Notes: generated by a model from the letters alone, not told the origin. A DNA stretch of 28,815 nucleotides from Gemelliphila asaccharolytica (GCF_001553005.1 NZ_KQ959870.1:1-28815), one strand, 5' to 3'; positions 14,760 through 23,755 are shown, counted from the first letter of the stretch. Numbers and translations are program-made.

Positions 14760-16568
14760 ATGAAAGAACTATTAAGAAAAGATATAAAAATAGAAGAAAC
14801 ATGGGATTTAACATCTATATTTAAAAATGATGAAGAATTTTACAATGAATTTCAAAATGTAGAAAAAGAACTTAAAAATATAAAAAAATATCAAAACAAA
14901 CTAAAAAATAGTGCTAAAGATTTACTTTTAGTTTTGAGGGCTAGTGAAGATTTTGATAATAAATTAGAAACATTATATGTCTACTCACATTTAAAAAACG
15001 ATCAAGACACTACAGAGGCAAAATATATAAAAATGCACCAAAAAGCATATGACTTGTATGTAAAAGCATCTAGTGAATGGTCATTTTTACAACCAGAAAT
15101 AATGGCATTAGATGAAAATATCCTAAATTCTTATATTAATCAGGAAGAAGGGTTAAAAAAATATAAATTTTTCTTTGAAAAATTAAATACAAAACGTCCA
15201 TATACATTAGACAAAGAAACAGAGAAAATAATAACTCTAGCATCGGGTGCATTATCATCTTCTAGTGAAACATTTTCTGCTTTAAATAACACAGATGTAA
15301 AATTTGATCCTGTAAAAAATAAAGACGGAGAAATTTTACCATTAAACTTTGCCACTTATGGAAAATATATGGAAAGTAAAGATAGAGTTTTAAGAAAAAA
15401 TACATTTAAAAGTATGTATAAATTTTATAAAGAACACATAAATACTTTAGCAAGCACACTTTCAGGAAATTTAAAAGCAAATAAATACTATTCAGATACG
15501 CACAAATATAAATCAACTAGACAAAACGCAATGTCAAATAACTATATACCTGAAGAAGTATATGATAACTTAATTGATACTGTAAATAAAAATCTTCATG
15601 TGTTACATAAATACCATGAATTACAAAAAAAAGTTTTCGGAGAAAAAGAATTAAGATTATACGACAGAAGTGTATCTATGGTAGATAGTGAACCATTAGA
15701 ATTTGATTTTGAAACAGCAAAAAATATGGTTATTGAAGCTGTCAAATGCATGGGTGAAGATTATGTAGAAAATCTTAAAAAGGCATTTGAAGAAAGATGG
15801 ATAGATATTAGACCAAACAAAGGAAAACGTTCTGGAGCATATTCATCAGGAGGGTATAATACTAAACCATATATTCTTCTAAACTATGATGATACATTAA
15901 ATTCTGTCCATACATTGATTCATGAGTTAGGACACTCAATGCATTCTTACTATACAAGAAAAAACCAAGACAAAACATATGGAAGTTATTCAATATTTGT
16001 TGCAGAAGTTGCATCAACTTGTAATGAAGCCTTACTTTCAGATTACTTATACAAAAAATATAAAAAAGAAAACAATAAAAATGCTATGCTCACAATTTTG
16101 AATCACGAGCTTTCTTCTTATGTAGGAACACTTTTTAGACAAGTTATGTTTAGTGAATTTGAATATAAAATAAATACTATGTTAGCAAAAGGAGAAGTAT
16201 TAACTGCTGAATATCTAAATAAATTATATTATGATCTTGTAAAAAAATATCATGGAAATGCACTAACATACGATGATGAAATAATGTATGAATGGTCAAG
16301 AGTTCCTCATTTTTACTATAATTACTATGTTTACCAATATGCAACAGGTTTCTCAGCAGCTAGAGCATTGTCAAGTTTAATACTAGAAAATAAAGAAAAT
16401 GCTAAAAAATATATAGAAGAATTTTTATCAAAAGGAAATTCTAACTACCCAATAGAAATTTTAAAAAATGCAGGAGTAGACATGAGAGGACAAGAAGCCA
16501 TAACAAGAGCCATAAGAGAATTTGATAAAAAAATAGATGAATTTGAAAAATTATATTTTGAAAAATAG
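14760..16568 (+). CDS. pepF: Oligoendopeptidase F (M3B metallopeptidase)
   Basis: Cytoplasmic zinc endopeptidase that cuts medium-length oligopeptides. The protein is 602 residues, normal for PepF. Zinc site: H388-E389-L-G-H392 in LIHELGHSMHS, with E416 in VAEVASTCNE as third ligand. The pattern ending RVPHFYYNYYVYQYATGFSAA, with its substrate-contacting tyrosines, follows near 515-535. I chose ATG 14760 because the longer reading begins with TTG 14748, which overlaps the Shine-Dalgarno GGAGG (14750-14754). Last gene of the rhodanese-GNAT-pepF set. Complements the PepC aminopeptidases of this window in peptide breakdown. Confidence 0.95.
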   Translation: MKELLRKDIKIEETWDLTSIFKNDEEFYNEFQNVEKELKNIKKYQNKLKNSAKDLLLVLRASEDFDNKLETLYVYSHLKNDQDTTEAKYIKMHQKAYDLYVKASSEWSFLQPEIMALDENILNSYINQEEGLKKYKFFFEKLNTKRPYTLDKETEKIITLASGALSSSSETFSALNNTDVKFDPVKNKDGEILPLNFATYGKYMESKDRVLRKNTFKSMYKFYKEHINTLASTLSGNLKANKYYSDTHKYKSTRQNAMSNNYIPEEVYDNLIDTVNKNLHVLHKYHELQKKVFGEKELRLYDRSVSMVDSEPLEFDFETAKNMVIEAVKCMGEDYVENLKKAFEERWIDIRPNKGKRSGAYSSGGYNTKPYILLNYDDTLNSVHTLIHELGHSMHSYYTRKNQDKTYGSYSIFVAEVASTCNEALLSDYLYKKYKKENNKNAMLTILNHELSSYVGTLFRQVMFSEFEYKINTMLAKGEVLTAEYLNKLYYDLVKKYHGNALTYDDEIMYEWSRVPHFYYNYYVYQYATGFSAARALSSLILENKENAKKYIEEFLSKGNSNYPIEILKNAGVDMRGQEAITRAIREFDKKIDEFEKLYFEK

Positions 16569-16569
16569 C

Positions 16570-16639
16570 CTAACATAGCTATTAAAATAAAAAAACTTGT
16601 GTCAGCTGTGAGGGTTGATTGATAAATATAGCTTGTTAG
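16570..16639 (+). other. Long-range inverted repeat in the pepF-mutM gap
   Basis: CTAACATAGCTAT (16570-16582) can pair with ATAGCTTGTTAG (16628-16639) with one bulged base, enclosing about 45 bases. No T-run follows, so it is not a standard terminator. It could be part of a structured RNA, a decayed element or chance. The right arm runs into a motif repeated downstream of mutM. Confidence 0.35.
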
Positions 16640-16651
16640 AAAATAAGCAAC
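16635..16651 (+). repeat. Intergenic motif, copy 1 (upstream of mutM)
   Basis: GTTAGAAAATAAGCAAC matches 14 of 17 bases of the sequence at 17744-17760, in the gap on the other side of mutM. Both copies are preceded by TAGC within a few bases and, further upstream, by AGCTATTA. Confidence 0.4.
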
Positions 16652-16680
16652 TTTTCAAGCAGAGAAACGCACTTTAAGAG

Positions 16681-16689
16681 TGATAAAAT
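16681..16689 (+). promoter_or_regulatory. Possible extended -10 promoter for mutM
   Basis: TGATAAAAT (16681-16689) fits an extended -10 with one mismatch and lacks a clear -35. An alternative is TTGATT (16615-16620) with TAGAAA (16637-16642) at 16 bases. Both are weak. Confidence 0.35.
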
Positions 16690-16734
16690 ACTTTTTACAG
16701 CGGAAAGAAAATTTTATAAAAAAAAGAGGGAAAA

Positions 16735-17598
16735 ATGCCAGAATTACCAGAAGTAGAGAATATAAAACGAGGTCTTATAAAAAAAGTAATAAATAAAAAA
16801 ATAATATCTGTAGAAATATCAGAAATAGTAGCAAGTTCTCATAAAAATCAAAAAAGAGCTATAGTCAAAGATAATCTAGAAATTTTTAAAAAAAACTTAA
16901 TAGGAAAAACCATATTAGATTTAACAAGACGAGGGAAATATATATATTTCACATTAGAAAAAGGATATTTGGTAACTCATTTTGGAATGACAGGAGCATA
17001 TTTTGTAGTTAAAGAAGAAAAAGACATAAAAAATAAAAATTATTATAAGCATAGGCATATTATTTTTAATTTTGAAACTGGAGAAAAAATGTGTTTTTGT
17101 GATATTAGGAGATTTTCGGAATTAAGATATTTAGATGATATTTCAACATTTAAACCATTTCAGCAGATGGCACCAGAACCCTTTTATCATGCTTCTTTAA
17201 AAAAATTCTTAGACAAATTGAATGAAAAAAAATATTTAAATAAGGAAATAAAAGCTTTATTATTAGATGGAAGTGTTTTTTGTGGGTGTGGCAATATTTA
17301 TGCTTGTGAAGTGCTATATAAAGAAAAAATAAATCCCTTAACTTTTTCTAAAAATCTATCTGAAGAAGATAAAAAAAGAATTTTTATCTCTTTGAAAGAA
17401 ATTCTTGAATTTAGTATAGAAAAAGGAGGTAGTACAATTTCAGATTATGTAAATAGTGAAGGTGAAAAAGGTAATATGCAAAATTATCTGAAAATTTATG
17501 GAAAAAAGGTCTGTCCTTTAGGTCATGCAACAAAAAATATAAAAATAAAAGGTAGAAGTACATATTTTTGTCCAGAGTGTCAGAAATATCCCGTCTAA
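16735..17598 (+). CDS. mutM: Formamidopyrimidine-DNA glycosylase
   Basis: Base-excision repair enzyme that removes 8-oxoguanine and formamidopyrimidines and nicks the strand. The catalytic N-terminus PELPEV (P2, E3) is exact after Met removal. The beta-elimination lysine is probably K68 in LTRRGKYIYF. The helix-two-turn-helix reads GCGNIYACEVLYKEKINP. The C-terminal zinc finger has R274 in GRSTYFCP and the last cysteine pair C279-x2-C282. The first pair is altered: C260-P-L-G263-H264 instead of C-x2-C, so one ligand is missing or replaced by H264. Length 287 is slightly above the usual 270-275. Start ATG 16735 has AGAGGG upstream. Transcribed alone, with gaps of 166 and 279 bases around it. 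Confidence 0.94.
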   Translation: MPELPEVENIKRGLIKKVINKKIISVEISEIVASSHKNQKRAIVKDNLEIFKKNLIGKTILDLTRRGKYIYFTLEKGYLVTHFGMTGAYFVVKEEKDIKNKNYYKHRHIIFNFETGEKMCFCDIRRFSELRYLDDISTFKPFQQMAPEPFYHASLKKFLDKLNEKKYLNKEIKALLLDGSVFCGCGNIYACEVLYKEKINPLTFSKNLSEEDKKRIFISLKEILEFSIEKGGSTISDYVNSEGEKGNMQNYLKIYGKKVCPLGHATKNIKIKGRSTYFCPECQKYPV

Positions 17599-17743
17599 AA
17601 TAGCTGAAAAATATAACAGTTTCTAAACAGATAAACCGTTAAAAAAGCAATATTTTTTATTATCTAATTATAAAAATATTTTAGAGAATATATACTTGTC
17701 AATATGAGGAAGCTATTACCCATAAAAACAGCGTTAGTCTAGC

Positions 17744-17760
17744 GTTGGAAAATAAGCGAA
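17744..17760 (+). repeat. Intergenic motif, copy 2 (downstream of mutM)
   Basis: GTTGGAAAATAAGCGAA is the counterpart of 16635-16651 (14 of 17 identical). Just upstream, AGCGTTAG and AGCGTTGG form a short tandem (17731-17748). Confidence 0.4.
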
Positions 17761-17812
17761 TTGTTGCATATTACACATTCACAAAAAGTTCACAATTCAA
17801 ACCATCAAAGTG

Positions 17813-17841
17813 TTGAAATCGTATTACATTTGTTGTAAACT
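17813..17841 (+). promoter_or_regulatory. Probable pflB promoter
   Basis: TTGAAA (17813-17818) and TAAACT (17836-17841) are 17 bases apart; the -10 matches four of six. The start would be near 17848, about 30 bases before ATG 17878. The TTCACAA half-sites lie just upstream of the -35. Confidence 0.5.
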
Positions 17842-17877
17842 AAAATTGTAAATAAATTAATAAGGAGAGTGACAAAA

Positions 17878-20121
17878 ATGTCAACAACTACAGAAACTAA
17901 AAAAGCTTTCGTTGGTGGACTTTGGGAAAAAGAAATCAATGTATTAGACTTTATTAAATCTAACTACACTGAATATAGAGGCGATGCTTCATTCCTAGCT
18001 GGACCAACTGAAAACACAAAAGTATTAGTTGAAAAATTCAATGAATTAATGAGACAAGAACGTCTTGCTGGAGGAACTCTTGATATGGATACTTCTATCC
18101 CATCAACAATTCTTTCACATGGTGTTGGCTATATAGATAAAGACCGTGAAGAAATAGTAGGTCTTCAAACAGACAAACCTTTAAAACGTGCTCTTATGCC
18201 ATTTGGTGGTATAAAAATGGCTGTTAAATCTTGTGAAGCTTATGGATACAAAGTTGACGACGAAGTAATCAAAATCTTCACTGATTACCGTAAAACTCAC
18301 AACCAAGGTGTATTTGATGCCTACACTCCAGAAATGAGAGCAGTAAGAAAATCAGGTGTTATTACTGGATTACCAGATGCTTACGGACGTGGACGTATCA
18401 TAGGTGACTACCGTCGTGTTGCATTATACGGGGTAGATAAACTTATCGAATTGAAAAAAGCTGACTTAGCTAAAATCGGAGCAGACGGAGTAATGACAGA
18501 ACATGTTATCCGTGACCGTGAAGAAGTAAGTGACCAAATTAAAGCTTTAGGAGAATTAAAAGAATTAGGTAAAATCTACGGATTTGATATTTCTGGACCA
18601 GCTAAAAACGCAAAAGAAGCTGTTCAATGGCTATACTTTGGATACCTAGCAGCAATCAAACAACAAAATGGTGCTGCAATGTCAATAGGTAACATCGCTA
18701 CTTTCTTAGATGTTTACATCGAAAGAGATTTAGAAGATGGAACATTAACAGAAGAAAAAGCACAAGAATTAATCGACCACTTAGTATTAAAACTACGTTG
18801 CGTTAAATTTGCTCGTACCCCTGAATATAACCAATTATTCTCTGGAGACCCAATCTGGGCTACATTAATCGTTGGTGAAATGTTAGACAAAGAAAAATCA
18901 TTAGTAACAAAAACAGACTTCCGTTTCATCCATACATTAGACAACATGGGTAACTCACCAGAACCAAACTTAACTATACTTTGGTCTACAAAATTACCTA
19001 ATGGATTCAAAGAATTCTGTGCTGAATCATCAATCAACCACAGTGCTGTTCAATATGAAAGTGACGAATTACTTTCAGGATTCTTAGGAACTTGTGACAA
19101 ATCAATCGCTTGCTGTGTATCTGGTATGTCAACAGGTAAAGATATGCAATTCTTTGGAGCACGTGCTAACCTTGCAAAAGCATTACTTTACACAATTAAT
19201 GGTGGACGTGATGAAAAATCTGGTTTACAAATTGGACCAAAAACTACACCATTACGTGGAGTACTTAAATATGACGAAGTTCTTGAAAAATTTGATATTT
19301 TCATGGACTGGTTATGTAAACTTTACATTAACACATTAAATGTAATTCACTATATGCACGATAAATATTCTTATGAAAGCTTAGAAATGGCTTTACATGA
19401 CACTAAAGTAAGAAGATTTATGGCAACAGGTATCGCTGGATTCTCAGTAGCAGTAGACTCATTATCAGCAATTAAATATGCTAAAGTTACTCCAATTGAA
19501 GATGAAACTGGATTAGCAGTAGATTACAAAATTGAAGGAGACTTCCCTAAATTTGGTAACGATGATGACAGAGTAGACTCAATCGCTGTAGCATTATTAA
19601 AAGATTTCATGACAAAACTTAAAAAATACCCAACTTACCGTGCAGATGAAACTACAACTTCAATCTTAACAATAACTTCTAACGTTGTTTACGGTAAAAA
19701 AACTGGTAACACTCCTGACGGACGTCGTGCAGGTGAACCATTCTCACCAGGTGCAAACCCAATGAATGGTCGTGACCAATCTGGAGCATTAGCTTGCTTG
19801 AACTCAGTAGCTAAATTACCATATGAATACAGCCGTGACGGAATTTCATTAACAGCTGCATTCACACCTAAATCATTAGGTAAAGACAAACACGATAGAA
19901 TAGTTAACCTTGTAGCTATGATGGATGGATACTTCAAAGAAGGTGGATACCACTTAAATACAAACGTATTTAATAAAGAAACACTTCTTAAAGTAATCGA
20001 ATCACCAGAAGAATATCCAAACTTCACAATTCGTGTATCAGGATATGCAGTACGTTTAATCAGCTTAACACCAGAACAACAACGTGACGTATTAAGCCGT
20101 ACAATGCACCAATTCAGATAA
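17878..20121 (+). CDS. pflB: Formate C-acetyltransferase (pyruvate formate-lyase)
   Basis: Glycyl-radical enzyme that converts pyruvate and CoA into acetyl-CoA and formate in anaerobic fermentation. The 747-residue protein has the catalytic pair C412-C413 in SIACCVSGM and the radical-bearing G722 in RVSGYAVR near the C-terminus. I chose ATG 17878 because the longer reading starts at GTG 17869, only one base from the Shine-Dalgarno AAGGAG (17862-17867). Codon use differs from its neighbours: CGT is common for Arg and C-ending codons are frequent, as expected for a very highly expressed gene. A strong terminator follows, and its activase gene comes next. Confidence 0.98.
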   Translation: MSTTTETKKAFVGGLWEKEINVLDFIKSNYTEYRGDASFLAGPTENTKVLVEKFNELMRQERLAGGTLDMDTSIPSTILSHGVGYIDKDREEIVGLQTDKPLKRALMPFGGIKMAVKSCEAYGYKVDDEVIKIFTDYRKTHNQGVFDAYTPEMRAVRKSGVITGLPDAYGRGRIIGDYRRVALYGVDKLIELKKADLAKIGADGVMTEHVIRDREEVSDQIKALGELKELGKIYGFDISGPAKNAKEAVQWLYFGYLAAIKQQNGAAMSIGNIATFLDVYIERDLEDGTLTEEKAQELIDHLVLKLRCVKFARTPEYNQLFSGDPIWATLIVGEMLDKEKSLVTKTDFRFIHTLDNMGNSPEPNLTILWSTKLPNGFKEFCAESSINHSAVQYESDELLSGFLGTCDKSIACCVSGMSTGKDMQFFGARANLAKALLYTINGGRDEKSGLQIGPKTTPLRGVLKYDEVLEKFDIFMDWLCKLYINTLNVIHYMHDKYSYESLEMALHDTKVRRFMATGIAGFSVAVDSLSAIKYAKVTPIEDETGLAVDYKIEGDFPKFGNDDDRVDSIAVALLKDFMTKLKKYPTYRADETTTSILTITSNVVYGKKTGNTPDGRRAGEPFSPGANPMNGRDQSGALACLNSVAKLPYEYSRDGISLTAAFTPKSLGKDKHDRIVNLVAMMDGYFKEGGYHLNTNVFNKETLLKVIESPEEYPNFTIRVSGYAVRLISLTPEQQRDVLSRTMHQFR

Positions 20122-20137
20122 TTATTATCAAAAAAAG

Positions 20138-20166
20138 AAAGGAGGCTTAAATTGCCTCCTTTTTAT
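20138..20166 (+). terminator. Terminator after pflB
   Basis: GC-rich for this genome: AAAGGAGGC (20138-20146) pairs perfectly with GCCTCCTTT (20154-20162), followed by a T-run. Partial read-through could still feed pflA. Confidence 0.9.
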
Positions 20167-20222
20167 AATTTTTTATTAAGCTAATGAAAGTCATTATCTT
20201 AGTAAAAAATTATAAAAAAGAG

Positions 20223-20228
20223 TATAAT
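20223..20228 (+). promoter_or_regulatory. Possible pflA promoter (-10)
   Basis: A perfect TATAAT at 20223-20228 has only a weak -35 candidate (TTAGTA, 20199-20204, spacing 18). The start would be near 20235, immediately before the Shine-Dalgarno, giving a very short leader. Confidence 0.4.
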
Positions 20229-20249
20229 AAAGAAAAAGGAGGGATAGTT

Positions 20250-21050
20250 ATGCTTACAGATTTTCTTGAAGAAAAATCAAAAGCATCAGATGAAAAAGAA
20301 GAACTAACAGGTCTTGTACATTCCTTTGAATCATTTGGAAACCTAGATGGTCCGGGAATAAGATTTGTAATATTTTTCCAAGGATGTTTACTTCGTTGTA
20401 AGTATTGCCATAACCCTGATACTTGGAAATTACATAATCCTGATGCAAAAAGATATACAGTTAAAGAATTAGTAAAAAAAATTGTGAGATACAGACCATA
20501 TTTTGAATCAAGTGACGGCGGTGGCGTAACTGTCAGTGGAGGAGAATCACTTTTACAATTAGATTTTGTAATTGAACTGTTCAAAGAATTAAAAAGTATA
20601 GGAATAAACACTTGCGTGGATTCTTGCGGGGGATTTTATGTTAATACTCCGACAATGAATAAAAAAGTATTGGAATTAATCTCATTAACAGATTTATTTT
20701 TAATGGATATTAAACATATTGATGATGATGTGCATATACGTTTAACAAAAAGAACAAATAAAAATATCTTGCAATTTATTAGATTTTTGAGCGACAATGG
20801 AGCTAAAATGTGGATAAGACATGTATTAGTGCCAAAATGGACAGATTTTGATGATGATTTAAGAAGACTTAGAAAATATATTGATACCCTAAATGGAGTA
20901 GAAAGAGTCGAAGTTTTACCATATCATGATATGGCAAAATACAAATACAAAGAATTAGGTATAAAATATGAACTTGAAGATATTGAACCGCCAACAAAAG
21001 ATCGTATAAAAAATGCAATAGAAATTCTGGGAGCTAGAAATGATCTTTAA
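20250..21050 (+). CDS. pflA: Pyruvate formate-lyase activating enzyme (radical SAM)
   Basis: Radical SAM enzyme that installs the glycyl radical on PflB. The 4Fe-4S motif is C46-x3-C50-x2-C53 in GCLLRCKYCHNP. GNLDGPGIRFVIFFQG precedes it, and the SAM-binding GGGVTVSGGES follows at about residues 90-100. The 266-residue length is slightly above E. coli PflA (246) because of an N-terminal extension. I chose ATG 20250: it has AAGGAGGG directly upstream, whereas the upstream in-frame ATG 20184 has no such site and lies before the likely transcription start. Immediately downstream of pflB, as in many fermenters. Confidence 0.96.
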   Translation: MLTDFLEEKSKASDEKEELTGLVHSFESFGNLDGPGIRFVIFFQGCLLRCKYCHNPDTWKLHNPDAKRYTVKELVKKIVRYRPYFESSDGGGVTVSGGESLLQLDFVIELFKELKSIGINTCVDSCGGFYVNTPTMNKKVLELISLTDLFLMDIKHIDDDVHIRLTKRTNKNILQFIRFLSDNGAKMWIRHVLVPKWTDFDDDLRRLRKYIDTLNGVERVEVLPYHDMAKYKYKELGIKYELEDIEPPTKDRIKNAIEILGARNDL

Positions 21051-21052
21051 TA

Positions 21053-21086
21053 AAAAGCAGTAATTAAAAAATTACTGCTTTTATTT
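21053..21086 (+). terminator. Terminator after pflA
   Basis: A perfect 13-base inverted repeat, AAAAGCAGTAATT (21053-21065) and AATTACTGCTTTT (21070-21082), has a four-base loop and begins two bases after the pflA stop. Confidence 0.9.
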
Positions 21087-21195
21087 ATTTTAAAATAAAA
21101 ATTTTTTAAAAGATAAATAATCAAAGTTTTTGAAAAAAAGTTATGCTAGAGAAGAAACATTATCTAAAATTTTTATATATTATTTTTAAAAAAAG

Positions 21196-21239
21196 AAAAA
21201 AGAAAGAAAAATCCTTTTTTTGATTTTTCTTTCTTTTTT
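21196..21239. terminator. Terminator of prsA (both orientations possible)
   Basis: A perfect 18-base inverted repeat, AAAAAAGAAAGAAAAATC (21196-21213) and GATTTTTCTTTCTTTTTT (21222-21239), lies four bases beyond the prsA stop. On the minus strand the RNA ends in T-rich sequence, and the plus direction also qualifies. Confidence 0.85.
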
Positions 21240-21242
21240 TAA

Positions 21243-22193
21243 TTATTTATTATCATTTTGTTTAGGTGTAGCTGGAGTTGGATTAGTCATAGTTTCTATT
21301 TGTTTTTTGACTGCATCATTGCTACCACTAACTTTATATTCATTAAATAATTTTTTAAGAGCATTTTGATATATAGTTTTATCTTTAGCTACAGTTTTTT
21401 GAGCTATAGATTCTGCTATATCAGCTTTCATTTCGTCAAATGTCATTTCTTTGACATCTAAGGCTTTTATAATGTGGTATCCAAATTGTGTTTTAACTAC
21501 ATCAGATACTTCATCTTTTTTAAGATTGTAAGCTACATCATTAAATTCACTTACAAAAGAAGAAGTTGCTTTTGATGAAAGACCAAGATCTCCACCTTTA
21601 TCGGCATTAGATTTATCTGTAGAATATTCTTTTGCTAAAGCAGCAAAATCTCCACCTGCATCTAATTTTTGTTTTACTTCATCTATTTTTGCTTTTGCTT
21701 CTTCGTCACTTAAACCATCTTTATTTGTATCGCTTTTTACTGATATTAATATGTGTGCTAAGTGATATTGAACTTTAGAATTTTCATATTCTTCTTTTAA
21801 TTTATCTTCACCAACACCTGCTTCATCTAATATCATATATGCTTGAGCTGTTTTCACTTTTAAAGCTTCTTTATATTTTTCTTTGTCAAAACCTTGTTGT
21901 TTTAAGGCAGCATCAAATTTATCTTTGCCACCATATTGTTCAATTGTTTTATTTAATTCTGCTTCAACGTGTTTATCATCAATTTTGTTTTTATATTTAT
22001 CAAGCAAAACTTTTTTTGTTGCTATATCAGTAGCTGCTTTAGAAATTTGATTTGGTCCGATATAGTCTATTATTTCTTTATTAGTTACATTACCTGCTTT
22101 TGTAGAAATTAGTGAATCAGAAGAGCAACCACTAAGAGTTACTACAGACGCACATAAAATTGCTGGTAATATAGCTTTTTTAAAACTTTTCAT
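21243..22193 (-). CDS. prsA: PrsA-type lipoprotein foldase (parvulin peptidyl-prolyl isomerase)
   Basis: Membrane-anchored extracytoplasmic chaperone that helps exported proteins fold. The N-terminus is a lipoprotein signal: basic MKSFKK, a hydrophobic stretch, and lipobox L20-S-G-C23. The parvulin (PpiC) domain spans about 143-240: AHILISV, then EYSTDKSNADKGGDLG, then FGYHIIKA. Helical NC-domain segments flank it. A loop in the parvulin domain reads DTNKDGLSDEE (155-165), which fits the spacing of a calcium-binding DxNxDG loop. The C-terminus is short and Pro/Thr/Gln/Asn-rich. The 316-residue length is normal. Shine-Dalgarno AGGAGG lies upstream of ATG 22193. Likely client candidates include surface proteins such as the secreted amidase at 27135, but that is a guess. 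Confidence 0.95.
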   Translation of the reverse strand: MKSFKKAILPAILCASVVTLSGCSSDSLISTKAGNVTNKEIIDYIGPNQISKAATDIATKKVLLDKYKNKIDDKHVEAELNKTIEQYGGKDKFDAALKQQGFDKEKYKEALKVKTAQAYMILDEAGVGEDKLKEEYENSKVQYHLAHILISVKSDTNKDGLSDEEAKAKIDEVKQKLDAGGDFAALAKEYSTDKSNADKGGDLGLSSKATSSFVSEFNDVAYNLKKDEVSDVVKTQFGYHIIKALDVKEMTFDEMKADIAESIAQKTVAKDKTIYQNALKKLFNEYKVSGSNDAVKKQIETMTNPTPATPKQNDNK

Positions 22194-22226
22194 TATATAA
22201 TTTCCTCCTGATTTTCATACTACTAT

Positions 22227-22255
22227 AATATATCATATTTCATATTTAAAAACAA
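22227..22255 (-). promoter_or_regulatory. prsA promoter
   Basis: On the minus strand TTGTTT (22255-22250) and TATATT (22232-22227) are 17 bases apart. TG one base before the -10 makes it extended. Confidence 0.6.
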
Positions 22256-22264
22256 ACGAATGTT

Positions 22265-23755
22265 TTATAAAATAGGTGATATTAATCTTGAAATGGCTTC
22301 TTTTATTTTAGTAATAGTGCTTCTTTGGTCATAGATTTTTTTTGTTAATAATGATGAATTTTTGATATCTTCATCAAAAATACTTCTAAATTTTTTACAT
22401 ATTTGGTCATCATATATGAAAGTATTAATTTCAAAATTAAGTTTAAAGCTTCTATTGTCAAAATTTGCACTTCCTACACTTGTAACTTCATCGTCAATGA
22501 TTACTAATTTGGAATGTAAGAATCCTTTTTCATATTCATAGATTTTTGCCCCTAATTTTACCAATTTTCCTACATTATAGTAATTTGCCCATCTAACAAA
22601 AGGGTGGTCTGATTTTTTAGGTATCATTATTTTTACTTTTGTACCAGAAAGAATTGCCATTTTTAAAGAGTCCATGACCCCTTCATCTGGTATGAAATAA
22701 GGAGATTGAATATATATATATTTTCTTGCACTTTTTATCATATGTAAAAAGCCATATTTTATTTGATCGATTTGTTCATCTGGACCACTTGTTACCACCT
22801 GAATAGGAATGTTAGAGTCTATATTTTCAAATTCACTTTCGCCATAATTTTCTATTTTTTCATCTTTAAAATCGTTATTATTTATTTGAGAGTTCCAATC
22901 ATCAATAAAACGTAAATTCAAAAGTGCCACAGCCTCTCCTCTAATTCTAAGATGAATATCTCGCCAAGGTCCGAATTTCTTATTATTACCTAAATACTCA
23001 TCCCCAACATTATAGCCACCTATATAACCTATTTTTCCATCTATTACAACTATTTTTCTATGGTTTCTATAATTCAAACGAAAATTTATTAAAGGTAACG
23101 AAGATTTAAAAAAACTTTTAGTGAAAGCACCTAATCTATTAATACTATTAAGAGAAATCTTGTTTAATGTTCTAGATCCTATATCATCATAAAGAATATA
23201 AACCTTTACTCCCTCTTTGAGCTTTTTTTTAAGTAGGGAAAAAAGTTTTTTTCCAATATTATCTTTTTTCAAAATATAATATTGGATGTAGATATAATTA
23301 GTAGCTTTTTCAATATCCTCAAAAAGAAGTTTAAACTTTTCACCTCCTGTAGTTATAATTTTAACATCATTTTTAGTTGTCAAAAAGGCTTGGTCAGATC
23401 TAAAGTTTAGTTCTATTAAACTTTTATGATGAAAGGTAATATACTCATTATTATATAAGCTAAAAGGAGATTTTCTTTTGAAAATATATTGCTGAAATTT
23501 AATTTTTTGCTCTTTAGTAAATGGAAAAATTTTATCTCTATAAATAGGTCTTCCAAAAATAAGGTAAAGAAGTAGACCAAAATGGGGGATTAAAAGCAAA
23601 ACTAAAATCCATGCCCAAGAAGATGAGGGTTTTTTTGACTCTAGGAATATTATTACCATAACAGTTATAATATTAGCTAAGTAAAAAATAAAAAGAGTAT
23701 CAAAATTATGAAAAAAACTAAAAAAATTAATGTTGAAAATAGAATTATAAAGCAT
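22265..23755 (-). CDS. cls: Cardiolipin synthase
   Basis: Membrane enzyme that joins two phosphatidylglycerol molecules into cardiolipin and glycerol. The 496-residue protein begins with two hydrophobic segments (about 20-38 and 46-67), the second containing SSSWAWILVLLLIPHFG, as in Gram-positive Cls. Two phospholipase D HKD motifs are intact: H232-x-K234-x4-D239 in NHRKIVVIDG, followed by GGYNVGDEY, and H414-x-K416-x4-D421 in LHSKLVIIDD, followed by GSANFDNRS. Start ATG 23755 has TAGGAGG upstream. The gap to the downstream prsA contains the prsA promoter, so the two are probably separate units. Confidence 0.96.
   Translation of the reverse strand: MLYNSIFNINFFSFFHNFDTLFIFYLANIITVMVIIFLESKKPSSSWAWILVLLLIPHFGLLLYLIFGRPIYRDKIFPFTKEQKIKFQQYIFKRKSPFSLYNNEYITFHHKSLIELNFRSDQAFLTTKNDVKIITTGGEKFKLLFEDIEKATNYIYIQYYILKKDNIGKKLFSLLKKKLKEGVKVYILYDDIGSRTLNKISLNSINRLGAFTKSFFKSSLPLINFRLNYRNHRKIVVIDGKIGYIGGYNVGDEYLGNNKKFGPWRDIHLRIRGEAVALLNLRFIDDWNSQINNNDFKDEKIENYGESEFENIDSNIPIQVVTSGPDEQIDQIKYGFLHMIKSARKYIYIQSPYFIPDEGVMDSLKMAILSGTKVKIMIPKKSDHPFVRWANYYNVGKLVKLGAKIYEYEKGFLHSKLVIIDDEVTSVGSANFDNRSFKLNFEINTFIYDDQICKKFRSIFDEDIKNSSLLTKKIYDQRSTITKIKEAISRLISPIL

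Larger units (their letters stand above)
17599..17860 (+). other. pflB upstream region with repeated TTCACAA half-sites
   Basis: This 260-base gap carries an imperfect hairpin near 17620-17648 (AACAGTTT with AAACCGTT, one mismatch), a repeated intergenic motif (17744-17760), and the pflB promoter. Two direct copies of TTCACAA lie at 17778-17784 and 17789-17795. GAATTGT (17758-17764) and ACAATTC (17792-17798) form a spaced inverted pair. TTCACAA is one half of the Rex operator (TTGTGAA-n4-TTCACAA), and Rex often controls pfl genes, but no correctly inverted pair is present. Control by Rex is only a hypothesis. Confidence 0.4.

Noticed and set aside
17811..17827. Catabolite-response (cre) site TTGAAATCGTATTACA before pflB
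   Set aside because: The arms around CG are off by one base and the 3' half does not fit the consensus; it overlaps the likely -35 instead.
18714..20027. Long minus-strand open frames inside pflB (18714-19037 and 19689-20027)
   Set aside because: They lie opposite strongly conserved pflB coding sequence, resemble no family, and arise from its codon bias.
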